Assembly: GCA_043748455.1 (NCBI GenBank)
Contig: JAYTNF010000110.1
Span: 1 to 9,751 of the forward strand
Source of the DNA: JAAFKA01 sp043748455
GTDB taxonomy: Bacteria > Bacteroidota > Bacteroidia > Cytophagales > Thermoflexibacteraceae
Direction of reading: 5' to 3'
DNA length: 9,751 bases
Position 1 is the stretch's first letter, and each line of letters opens with the position of its first letter. The notes below the pieces were generated by a model that was not told where the DNA came from, searched no databases, and saw only the letters and a program-made list of their open reading frames with translations. The position numbers were made by a program, and so were the translations under genes. This document shows, piece after piece, positions 1 through 5,953 of the stretch.

Positions 1-221
1 TGTTTTGTATTTCAGATACAGGAGTAGGCATGAATGAAATACAATTAGATAATTTATTTAGTATTAAGGCAAATAGCACCATTGGAACATCTTATGAGAA
101 AGGTACAGGTCTGGGTTTGCAGGTTTGTAGGGAGTTTTTGGAGAAAAATGGCGGTAAAATTTGGGCTACAAGTGAAATTAATAAAGGGAGTAAATTTTAT
201 TTTACATTACCAAAGGCATGA
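1..221 (+). CDS. Sensor histidine kinase, C-terminal fragment (HATPase domain), 5' truncated by window edge
   Basis: This is the end of a two-component sensor kinase, the part that binds ATP and phosphorylates the conserved histidine. The frame is open from the left edge (first whole codon at position 3) to a TGA at 219-221, giving 72 visible residues. It begins inside the G1 box (ISDTGVGM, bases 9-32). A short F-box-like stretch (LDNLFSI) follows, then the G2 box GTGLGL near base 102, and the usual tail with GGKIWATSEINKGSKFYF. This order, DTGVGM then LF then GTGLGL then G-S-F-F-LP, is diagnostic of the HATPase_c domain. The ATG at base 30 is the Met inside DTGVGM and is not a start. The dimerisation (HisKA) domain, sensor region and cognate regulator lie outside the window. 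The response regulator at 5025 is far away and need not be its partner. Confidence 0.93.
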   Translation, partial: FCISDTGVGMNEIQLDNLFSIKANSTIGTSYEKGTGLGLQVCREFLEKNGGKIWATSEINKGSKFYFTLPKA

Positions 222-223
222 AC

Positions 224-290
224 AGTTTTTAGTGTTGAGTTTTTAGTTTTTAGTGTTGAGTTTTTTAACTCAACACTAAAACTAAAAACT
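224..290. repeat. Tandem 21-bp repeat folding into a 24-bp palindrome between convergent genes; possible bidirectional terminator
   Basis: Two identical 21-bp units (each starting AGTTTTTAGTGTTGAG) lie head to tail at 224-244 and 245-265. The second unit and its flank (238-262) are complementary to 267-290, forming a 24-bp stem with one bulged T and a TTTT loop at 263-266. The element fills the gap between the kinase stop (219-221) and the stop of the TPR gene (289-291), and overlaps that stop by two bases. A shared hairpin between two 3' ends fits a bidirectional terminator. However, neither side has a clear run of U after the stem, so the terminator role is inferred. It could equally be a dispersed intergenic repeat. 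Confidence 0.7.
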
Positions 291-1041
291 ATTTAACTCC
301 ATTCAATTTTGTTTCTAATTTTACTTTCATTTTTTCTGCAAATACTCTTTCACCTGCTGACTCAAATTTTTCTATAATAGTTGAATATGCTTTGATAGCT
401 TCAGGTAAATTGTTATTAGCTTCGTGAACTTGGGCTAATTTATTTAAGTATGTTGGCGTAAATTCTTCATTAGGATTGTAATTTGCTGCTTTTTCGTATT
501 GCTTTGCTGCATTTGCCCAATCTTTCTTTTCGCTATAAGCATCACCAATTAATGAGTAAACACGAGCTTGCAAAATATAATCATTTGGATTAAATTTTTC
601 TAATGCTGTAATAGCTTCATCATATTTCCATTCTTTTAATTTTGCAATGCCAAGATAAAAACTTGCTAAATCAGCAGCTTTGGTGCCACTATATTTTTCT
701 GCAATGGCTGTAAAACCAATAGTAGAAAAATTATCATCACCTTGCATAGCTTTTGATTTGGTAGAGTCTTTTTCATTATAAAACTGTGCTGGGAATAGCT
801 CTTTTTGAGCCAATGCGTTATTTTTGTCTTTGTTCCACTGGAAAAACATAAAACCGCCAACAAGTAATAAAACTGCCGCAGCACCACCCAAAATGAGTTT
901 TGTATGACCTTTTGCAAAATTTTCTGTGTCCGCAATACGGTCTTGCAGAGCTTCTGCACTTTCCAACACACTGTCTGCGTCTTGTGGTAATTCTGTTTGT
1001 GGAATATTAACTTCTTCTTTAACGTCTTTTGTCTTTGCCAT
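289..1041 (-). CDS. Membrane-anchored TPR (tetratricopeptide repeat) protein
   Basis: A 250-residue protein with a charged N-terminal segment (1-47), one strongly hydrophobic helix (about 48-67, LILGGAAAVLLLVGGFMFF) and a C-terminal region of helical repeats. TPR-like units are visible at about 123-152 (LASFYLGIAKLKEWKYDEAI), 159-190 (GDAYSEKKDWANAAKQYEKA, ending in NPN) and 195-227 (LNKLAQVHEANNNLPEAIKAY). With no cleavable signal peptide the likely topology is a single-pass inner-membrane protein with the TPR part in the periplasm. That resembles YfgM-type accessory factors of the Sec translocon, but the specific role is not established by sequence. The ATG at 1039-1041 follows an A/T-rich leader without a Shine-Dalgarno sequence, which is normal for Bacteroidota. 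A good promoter match lies at 1113-1143. It is divergent from the hydrolase gene. Confidence 0.88.
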   Translation of the reverse strand: MAKTKDVKEEVNIPQTELPQDADSVLESAEALQDRIADTENFAKGHTKLILGGAAAVLLLVGGFMFFQWNKDKNNALAQKELFPAQFYNEKDSTKSKAMQGDDNFSTIGFTAIAEKYSGTKAADLASFYLGIAKLKEWKYDEAITALEKFNPNDYILQARVYSLIGDAYSEKKDWANAAKQYEKAANYNPNEEFTPTYLNKLAQVHEANNNLPEAIKAYSTIIEKFESAGERVFAEKMKVKLETKLNGVK

Positions 1042-1112
1042 AATATATTTTGTAAATTGAATTTGTTTTGTAACTGATTTTAGGACTTCTTAAAATTTCC
1101 TTTTTGCGGGTG

Positions 1113-1143
1113 CAAAGTTAAATAAAATTTAGAAAAAACACAA
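1113..1143 (-). promoter_or_regulatory. Bacteroidota-type promoter for the TPR gene
   Basis: Read on the minus strand, TTG (1143-1141) is followed after 20 bp by TAACTTTG (1120-1113). This matches the Bacteroidota primary sigma consensus TTG-N19-21-TAnnTTTG at every defined position, and a C follows as is common. Transcription would start near 1106, giving a leader of about 65 nt before the ATG at 1041. The match is seen directly; activity is inferred. Confidence 0.65.
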
Positions 1144-1158
1144 TTTTTCGTATTTTTG
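1128..1158 (+). promoter_or_regulatory. Candidate promoter for the glycoside hydrolase gene
   Basis: TATTTTTG at 1151-1158 matches the Bacteroidota -7 consensus TAnnTTTG. The region 20-23 bp upstream has only TTT (1128-1130) where TTTG or TTG would be expected, so the -33 element is weak. The implied leader is about 55 nt. The site is interleaved with the opposing TPR promoter, so the two polymerase sites would occupy the same DNA. Confidence 0.38.
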
Positions 1159-1219
1159 TTAATTATTTTTCTAATTTCAACTCTAATAGTCAATTAACCT
1201 AACTAAAATTACTAATTTA

Positions 1220-3973
1220 ATGTATCATAATCCAGAATTAGATAGAGTTCGTAAAACTGCAAATAATACAGGTTGGAAAAAATGGGGAGGTTATCTTTCT
1301 GACCGTCAATGGGGAACAGTGCGGGAAGATTATAGCAAACACGGCAATGCATGGAATTACTTAACTTTTGACCTCTCCCGAAGCATGGCATATCGTTGGG
1401 GCGAAGATGGAATTGCAGGTTTTTCAGACACAAAAAATACTGTTTGTTTTGCGGTTTCTATGTGGAATGGAAAAGACCCTTTTTTAAAAGAAAGACTATT
1501 TGGGCTCACCAATCAAGAGGGAAATCATGGCGAAGATGTGAAGGAAATCTATTATTATTTAGATTCTACGCCCACACATTCCTACATGAAAATGTTGTAT
1601 AAATATCCGCAAAATCGGTTTCCTTACGAAGAGTTATATGCAGTTAATAAGCAACGCAACCGTTTAGAAGACGAATATGAATTGATTGATACTGGAATTT
1701 TTGATAAAGATGAATATTTTGATGTTTTTATTGAATATGCTAAAGAATCAGAAGAAGACATCTTGATTAAGATAACTGCCTACAACAGACATAATAAAGA
1801 GGCAGAGTTACATTTATTGCCAACAATTTGGTTTAGAAATACATGGAGTTGGGGATATTGGGAAGACAAACCATTGATGTATGTGAAGGACGAAAACCAA
1901 ATTTTTGTTTCTCATGCCACATTAGGAAATTTCCGTTTGCATTATGAAGGTAAGCCTGAATTGCTGTTTTGTGAAAACGAAACTAACAAACAACGTGCCT
2001 ACGGAAAACCAAATAATGCGAGATATTTAAAAGATGGCATCAACGAATATGTTGTAAATAATAAACCAACAGTAAACCCATCATTAAAAGGTACAAAAGC
2101 TGCTTTGCATTTTCATCATTATGTGGCACCGTTTGGCAAAGTTGAGATAAGGTTAAGATTAACAAAATCTTTTATTCCACCCTCGACAAATCCTTATATG
2201 ATGACACCTCAAGAAATGTATTCGCCTGAAATGGAGGAAAATTTTGCTCCAACAACAGCTGAAATACGAAAAAAACTTGTTGAACCACCATTTTTACATT
2301 TTGATACCATTTTTGTAACTCGTATTGAGGAGGCTAATTTATTTTATGACCATATTCAAATGCATGTAAAAGATGCAGAACTTCGCAAAATTCAGCGACA
2401 AAGTTATGCGGGTATGCTTTGGTGCAAGCAATATTATTATTACAATATTAATCAGTGGTTGAAAGGTGACCCAAATCCAGACCTCGAACCTGTGCATAAA
2501 GAAAGAGAAGTTGGCAGAAATTCTGGTTGGAAACATTTATACAATTCCAATTTAATTTCTATGCCCGACAAATGGGAATATCCTTGGTATGCAGCATGGG
2601 ATTTGGCTTTTCACTGCATTCCTTTGGCACGCATAGACCCAAATTTTGCAAAAAGGCAATTAGAATTGATGTTGAGAGAATATTATATGCACCCAAATGG
2701 TCAGATTCCTGCATACGAATGGAATTTTTCAGATGTAAATCCACCTGTTCACGCATACGGGGCGTGGAAAGTATATTGTATTGACAAAGAATTTAATCAA
2801 GGTAGTGGTGATGTAGATTTTTTAGCAAGAATTTTTCATAAATTGCTTATGAATTTTACTTGGTGGGTAAATCAAAAAGATAGTGGTGGAAATAACCTTT
2901 TTGAAGGTGGTTTTTTGGGACTTGATAATATTGGAGTTTTTGACCGAAATATGAAATTGCCTGAAAACAGTTACATGGAACAAGCCGATGGAACAAGTTG
3001 GATGGCTATGTATTCACTAAACATGATGCGAATTGCTTTAGAACTGTCATTGACAAAACCATATTATCAAGAAATGGCATCAAAGTTTTTTGAGCATTTT
3101 CTGTCTATTGCAGGTGCATTATCAAATATTGGAGAAGGACATAAAAATTTATGGGACGATGAAGACGAGTTTTATTATGATGTTTTGCACACTTCTGAAC
3201 AAAAATATGAAAGGCTAAAAGTACGGTCAATGGTTGGCTTAACGCCAATGTTTGCTATTGAAGTGCTATCTCCCGAACTTTTGGAGAAATTGCCCGATTT
3301 TAAAAGACGTTTGGAATGGGTGCTAAAAAATAGGTCAGATTTGGCTTCATTAGTTTCTCGTTGGTATCAATATGGCAAAGGCGAAACTCGAATGCTGTCT
3401 TTGTTAAGGATTCACCGTCTGAAATGTACCTTGCGAAAAATGTTAGACGAAACAGAATTTCTTTCTGATTACGGCATTCGTGCATTGTCAAAATATCATT
3501 TAGAAAATCCTTATCACTTTCCATTAGGAAATCAAGTGTTTTCTGTAAAATATCTCCCTGGTGAGTCTGATTCTTCTATGTTTGGGGGAAATTCTAATTG
3601 GCGAGGCCCTATTTGGTTTCCTGTAAATTACATGCTTATAGAATCTTTGTTGAAGTTTTATGAATATTATGGCGATGATGAAAAATTTGAATATCCGACC
3701 AATTCTGGCAACTTCTTTAATCTCAAAGAAATAGCTATAGAATTGGCAAAACGTCTAATTAAGTTATTTCAACGCAATAATCAAGGTGAAAGACCTGCGT
3801 ATGCAAAAGATAAAAAGTTTCAGCATGACCAACACTTCAAAGATTATTTGCTATTTCACGAGTATTTTCATGGCGATACAGGTAAAGGCTTGGGTGCAAG
3901 TCATCAAACAGGTTGGACAGGTTTGGTAGCTGATTTAATTCAAGAGGTTTCGAATAAAGATAGTTTGAAGTAA
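1220..3973 (+). CDS. GH63/MGH1-like glycoside hydrolase (glucosidase family)
   Basis: A 917-residue protein of the large bacterial 'glucosidase' group related to GH63 and mannosylglycerate hydrolase (MGH1-like). The N-terminal part shows the family signature: WKKWGGYLSDRQWGTVREDY (19-38), AYRWGEDGIAG (57-67) and GLTNQEGNHGEDVKEIYYYLD (95-115). The C-terminal (alpha/alpha)6-barrel motifs are WDLAFH (460-465), EWNFSDVNPPVHA (500-512), NWRGPIWFPVNY (793-804) and HEYFHGDTGKGLGASHQTGWTG (880-901). Candidate catalytic carboxylates are Asp505 and Glu881, by analogy with GH63; I cannot confirm them by alignment. No signal peptide is visible, so it is probably cytoplasmic and acts on small alpha-linked sugars or glycosides such as glucosylglycerate-type compounds; the substrate is unknown. 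It appears full length. No sugar transporter, SusCD pair or polysaccharide-utilisation gene lies beside it, so it looks like a stand-alone unit. Confidence 0.9.
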   Translation: MYHNPELDRVRKTANNTGWKKWGGYLSDRQWGTVREDYSKHGNAWNYLTFDLSRSMAYRWGEDGIAGFSDTKNTVCFAVSMWNGKDPFLKERLFGLTNQEGNHGEDVKEIYYYLDSTPTHSYMKMLYKYPQNRFPYEELYAVNKQRNRLEDEYELIDTGIFDKDEYFDVFIEYAKESEEDILIKITAYNRHNKEAELHLLPTIWFRNTWSWGYWEDKPLMYVKDENQIFVSHATLGNFRLHYEGKPELLFCENETNKQRAYGKPNNARYLKDGINEYVVNNKPTVNPSLKGTKAALHFHHYVAPFGKVEIRLRLTKSFIPPSTNPYMMTPQEMYSPEMEENFAPTTAEIRKKLVEPPFLHFDTIFVTRIEEANLFYDHIQMHVKDAELRKIQRQSYAGMLWCKQYYYYNINQWLKGDPNPDLEPVHKEREVGRNSGWKHLYNSNLISMPDKWEYPWYAAWDLAFHCIPLARIDPNFAKRQLELMLREYYMHPNGQIPAYEWNFSDVNPPVHAYGAWKVYCIDKEFNQGSGDVDFLARIFHKLLMNFTWWVNQKDSGGNNLFEGGFLGLDNIGVFDRNMKLPENSYMEQADGTSWMAMYSLNMMRIALELSLTKPYYQEMASKFFEHFLSIAGALSNIGEGHKNLWDDEDEFYYDVLHTSEQKYERLKVRSMVGLTPMFAIEVLSPELLEKLPDFKRRLEWVLKNRSDLASLVSRWYQYGKGETRMLSLLRIHRLKCTLRKMLDETEFLSDYGIRALSKYHLENPYHFPLGNQVFSVKYLPGESDSSMFGGNSNWRGPIWFPVNYMLIESLLKFYEYYGDDEKFEYPTNSGNFFNLKEIAIELAKRLIKLFQRNNQGERPAYAKDKKFQHDQHFKDYLLFHEYFHGDTGKGLGASHQTGWTGLVADLIQEVSNKDSLK

Positions 3974-3993
3974 AAAGATTAAATATCTTAGAC

Positions 3994-4009
3994 CTTTGCA
4001 AATCTTAAA
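3994..4009 (-). repeat. Copy of a 16-bp intergenic motif (TTTAAGATTTGCAAAG)
   Basis: On the minus strand this reads TTTAAGATTTGCAAAG and differs at one base from 4987-5002 (+), which is half of the palindrome before the response regulator. It lies in the 124-bp gap after the hydrolase stop, beside a weak inverted repeat (AAGATT at 3975-3980 against AATCTT at 4001-4006). The gap otherwise shows no complete Bacteroidota promoter. With two copies in AT-rich sequence, membership of a repeat family is a suggestion only. Confidence 0.4.
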
Positions 4010-4097
4010 ACTAAAAATTACATACATTTACACCAATATTTGCAAACATATTTTAATTAAACTTGTATTGTAATATGTACATTAACTTAAACAAATT

Positions 4098-4640
4098 ATG
4101 AATATTTCAGTTAGAGAAAGTAATAAAATGAATTGGATAATTGGTGTAGTTTCGGTTGCCATTCCAATTGTTGTGGCATTATTATTCTATGCACAACGTA
4201 CAGGAAATAGTATTGGTGATGCAAATGTTGGTTTTTTACCACATCTTAACGCATTTATGAATACTGCTACCTTTTTTTGTTTATTAGGCGGTTTTTTTGC
4301 GGTCAGAAATAAAAATATTACCTTGCACCGCACTTTTATGTCATCAGCCTTTGTGTTGTCGTCCATATTCTTGGTTTCTTATGTAATTTATCATTCACAA
4401 GGACATCAGGTTTCGTTCGGTGGAGAAGGAATTATTCGCTACATTTATTTGTTCATACTCATAACACATATTATATTATCGGCTGTTGTTGTGCCATTTG
4501 TATTATTTACAATTTATTTTGCGTGGTCTGGACAAATTGAAAAGCATAAGAAATTAGTTAAATGGACTTTTCCTATTTGGACTTATGTCTCAGCAACAGG
4601 AGTCATGGTTTATTTAATGATTAGCCCTTATTATCAATAA
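4098..4640 (+). CDS. DUF420 family membrane protein (CtaM/YozB-like)
   Basis: A 180-residue integral membrane protein with five hydrophobic segments at about 13-31, 48-68, 82-100, 113-142 and 155-176. The DUF420 pattern is clear: FLPHLNAFMNT (His49), LHRTFMSSAFVLSSIFLVSYVIYH (His77 and His99), FGGEGIIRYIYLFILITHI (His124) and EKHKKLVKWTFPIWTYVSATGV (His150). Members in Firmicutes (CtaM in Staphylococcus, YozB in Bacillus) are linked to maturation of haem-copper terminal oxidases. In Bacteroidota the family is, to my knowledge, usually found near SCO/SenC and cytochrome oxidase genes. None of those is in this window, so the oxidase link is by family knowledge. The intramembrane histidines fit a haem- or copper-related role. 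The ATG at 4098 is preferred; Met11 is an alternative. The gene lies 34 bp upstream of the CxxC protein and is probably co-transcribed with it. Confidence 0.9.
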   Translation: MNISVRESNKMNWIIGVVSVAIPIVVALLFYAQRTGNSIGDANVGFLPHLNAFMNTATFFCLLGGFFAVRNKNITLHRTFMSSAFVLSSIFLVSYVIYHSQGHQVSFGGEGIIRYIYLFILITHIILSAVVVPFVLFTIYFAWSGQIEKHKKLVKWTFPIWTYVSATGVMVYLMISPYYQ

Positions 4641-4674
4641 AACATCAATAAAAAATTAATAAAATCATAAAATT

Positions 4675-4941
4675 ATGAAAGCCAGCTACATATTTTACAT
4701 CATCTTCGCATTGTTATTTTTCTTTTGTGTTACAGACGCAGAGGCACAATGTGCCATGTGTAGGTCATCTGTTGAAAGTAATATTACTAACCAAAGTAGC
4801 AAAATTGGATTAGGCTTAAATAAAGGTATTTTGTATTTGTTATCTTTGCCTTATTTACTTATTGCCTCATTAGGTTATCTTTGGTATCGGAATAGTAGTA
4901 TTCAAAAACCAAAAAAGTTTGATTTTCAGTGGAAAAGGTAA
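4675..4941 (+). CDS. Small exported membrane protein with a CxxC motif
   Basis: An 88-residue protein. An N-terminal hydrophobic signal (about 4-20) ends in AEA-Q, a good signal-peptidase I site at residues 22-25. Immediately after it come Cys26 and Cys29 in the motif QCAMCRSSVES. A hydrophobic segment follows at about 51-70 (GILYLLSLPYLLIASLGYLW) and then a short basic tail ending QWKR. The mature protein would be a membrane-anchored peptide with a CxxC pair facing the periplasm. The conserved-looking block GLNKGILYLLSLPYLL and the position after DUF420 suggest a linked role in copper or thiol handling during oxidase assembly. That is inference, and the family has no function I can name. The start at 4675 follows an A-rich leader. 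Confidence 0.78.
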   Translation: MKASYIFYIIFALLFFFCVTDAEAQCAMCRSSVESNITNQSSKIGLGLNKGILYLLSLPYLLIASLGYLWYRNSSIQKPKKFDFQWKR

Positions 4942-4970
4942 TAATAAAAATTTTACAAAACTAAACAAAT

Positions 4971-5007
4971 AGATACTTACCAAGTCTTTAAGATTTGCTA
5001 AGTATCT
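4971..5007. promoter_or_regulatory. 37-bp near-palindrome directly upstream of the response regulator start
   Basis: Arms 4971-4988 (AGATACTTACCAAGTCTT) and 4990-5007 match as an inverted repeat with two differences in 18 positions. In RNA one of these is a G-U pair (4984/4994) and the other a C-C mismatch (4980/4998), so a long hairpin can form. It ends 17 bases before the ATG at 5025. The following sequence is A-rich (TAATAAAAAACAAAACT) with no U run, so it is not an ordinary intrinsic terminator on the + strand. It may be a dimer operator, an mRNA processing or stability hairpin, or an intergenic repeat. Confidence 0.55.
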
Positions 5008-5024
5008 TAATAAAAAACAAAACT

Positions 5025-5732
5025 ATGCCTGCAAAAATTTTATTGGTAGAAGATGATACAAATTTAGGTTATGTTGTCAAAGACAATCTTGAATTAAATG
5101 GTTATGAAGTCATGTTATGCGAAGATGGAGAACTTGGCTGGACTGCATTTACCAAACACGAATTTGATGTATGTGTGTTAGATATTATGCTGCCAAAAAA
5201 AGATGGAATTAGCCTCGCAGAGTCTATACGTGGTCAAAATAATTGGATACCTATCATATTTTTGACCGCAAAAGGCATGAAAGAAGATAAAATTGCGGGT
5301 TTCAAAGTTGGTGCAGATGATTACATGACCAAACCTTTTAGCATAGAGGAACTTACATTGAGAATAGAAGTTTGCCTAAAACACACACGTAAGCAAGAAC
5401 TTAATGCCCAAAATAAGAAAAATGAGAATATTTTTATTTTAGGGACTTACCAATTTGATTATCCAAACCTTAGCTTAATACATAAAGAAGAAACTTTGGT
5501 ACTGACCCAAAAAGAGGCTGAAGTACTGCGTTTGTTTTGTCAAAATGCTAATCACGTACTTAAAAGAGAGGAAATTCTAAAACCAATATGGGGAAATGAC
5601 AGTTATTTTTCGGGTAGAAGTCTCGATGTTTTTATCTCTAAAATTAGAAAATATTTGCAACGTGATACTACAATAGAAATAACAAATGTTCACGGCGTTG
5701 GATTTAAGTTTGAAAATCATAATAACAAATAA
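5025..5732 (+). CDS. OmpR-family response regulator (RprY-like)
   Basis: A 235-residue two-component regulator. The receiver domain (about 4-118) has the acidic pair Asp10/Asp11 in LLVEDD, the phosphoacceptor Asp53 in VLDIMLPKKDG, Thr81 in IIFLTAKG and Lys103 in MTKPF, so all active-site residues are present. The winged-helix DNA-binding domain (about 138-230) shows LTQKEAEVLRLF, the recognition-helix region SGRSLDVFISKIRKYL and the wing ITNVHGVGFKF. From memory the wording closely resembles RprY of Bacteroides, but I could not align them. I choose ATG 5025. An upstream in-frame TTG at 4995 would add ten residues before MPAKILLVEDD, lies inside the palindrome, and is not needed for the fold. 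No cognate kinase is adjacent; only a distant kinase fragment is at the left edge. It follows the CxxC gene by 83 bp on the same strand. Confidence 0.94.
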   Translation: MPAKILLVEDDTNLGYVVKDNLELNGYEVMLCEDGELGWTAFTKHEFDVCVLDIMLPKKDGISLAESIRGQNNWIPIIFLTAKGMKEDKIAGFKVGADDYMTKPFSIEELTLRIEVCLKHTRKQELNAQNKKNENIFILGTYQFDYPNLSLIHKEETLVLTQKEAEVLRLFCQNANHVLKREEILKPIWGNDSYFSGRSLDVFISKIRKYLQRDTTIEITNVHGVGFKFENHNNK

Positions 5733-5755
5733 AATCAAAACTTATTAAGGTATGT

Positions 5756-5780
5756 AGCATAGACTTTAGTCTGTGCTTTT
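5756..5780 (+). terminator. Intrinsic terminator after the response regulator
   Basis: AGCATAGACT (5756-5765) and AGTCTGTGCT (5768-5777) pair fully in RNA, with one U-G wobble (5760/5773). The stem is followed by TTTT (5777-5780). It begins 24 bases after the regulator stop. The perfect small palindrome also resembles dispersed intergenic hairpins, so it may be a repeat doing terminator duty. Confidence 0.68.
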
Positions 5781-5871
5781 AACGTGCTGAAAATCAACTA
5801 ATTATATCATAATTTAAGTTCCGTAATTTAATAATGACAAATTTAAGGTCAGTATTAAAATACAAATATTT

Positions 5872-5928
5872 ATTATATTTTAGTTTTCATTCTAAACTTG
5901 CAAGGAGAGAAAACTAAAATATAATTTT
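5872..5928. terminator. 17-bp perfect inverted repeat between convergent genes, with a repeat core in its loop
   Basis: ATTATATTTTAGTTTTC (5872-5888) is exactly repeated in inverted form at 5909-5925. The 20-base loop (5889-5908) contains CTTGCAAG. On the + strand the stem is followed by UUUU (5925-5928). It stands 25 bp from the ABC-F stop codon and could end both that transcript and read-through from the regulator. The loop sequence together with the last arm base (CATTCTAAACTTGC, 5888-5901) resembles the element at 8027. Confidence 0.6.
5888..5908 (+). repeat. Intergenic repeat core, copy 1 (CATTCTAAACTTGC)
   Basis: Bases 5888-5901 match 8027-8040 at 13 of 14 positions (CATTCTAAACTTGC against CATTCTGAACTTGC), and the similarity weakens after that. 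The second copy lies on the other side of the ABC-F gene in the same orientation. The wording CATTCTGAACTTG..GAAGAAT is familiar from dispersed intergenic sequences in Bacteroidota genomes, but I cannot count copies here. Confidence 0.5.
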
Positions 5929-5953
5929 ATAAAATAGTAAGAAGATTAGCTAT

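Noticed and set aside
30..221. A 63-residue gene starting at the ATG at 30
   Set aside because: That Met is part of the kinase G1 box (DTGVGM), and the frame is open to the left edge.
666..971. A 101-residue - strand open frame
   Set aside because: It is an alternative-frame shadow of the TPR gene on the same strand.
3974..4097. Promoter for the DUF420 gene at AATATTTG (4035-4042)
   Set aside because: The first base differs from TAnnTTTG and there is no -33 element at the right distance.
4995..5024. TTG start giving ten extra residues on the response regulator
   Set aside because: ATG 5025 gives the canonical receiver start (MPAKILLVEDD), and the TTG lies within a palindrome.
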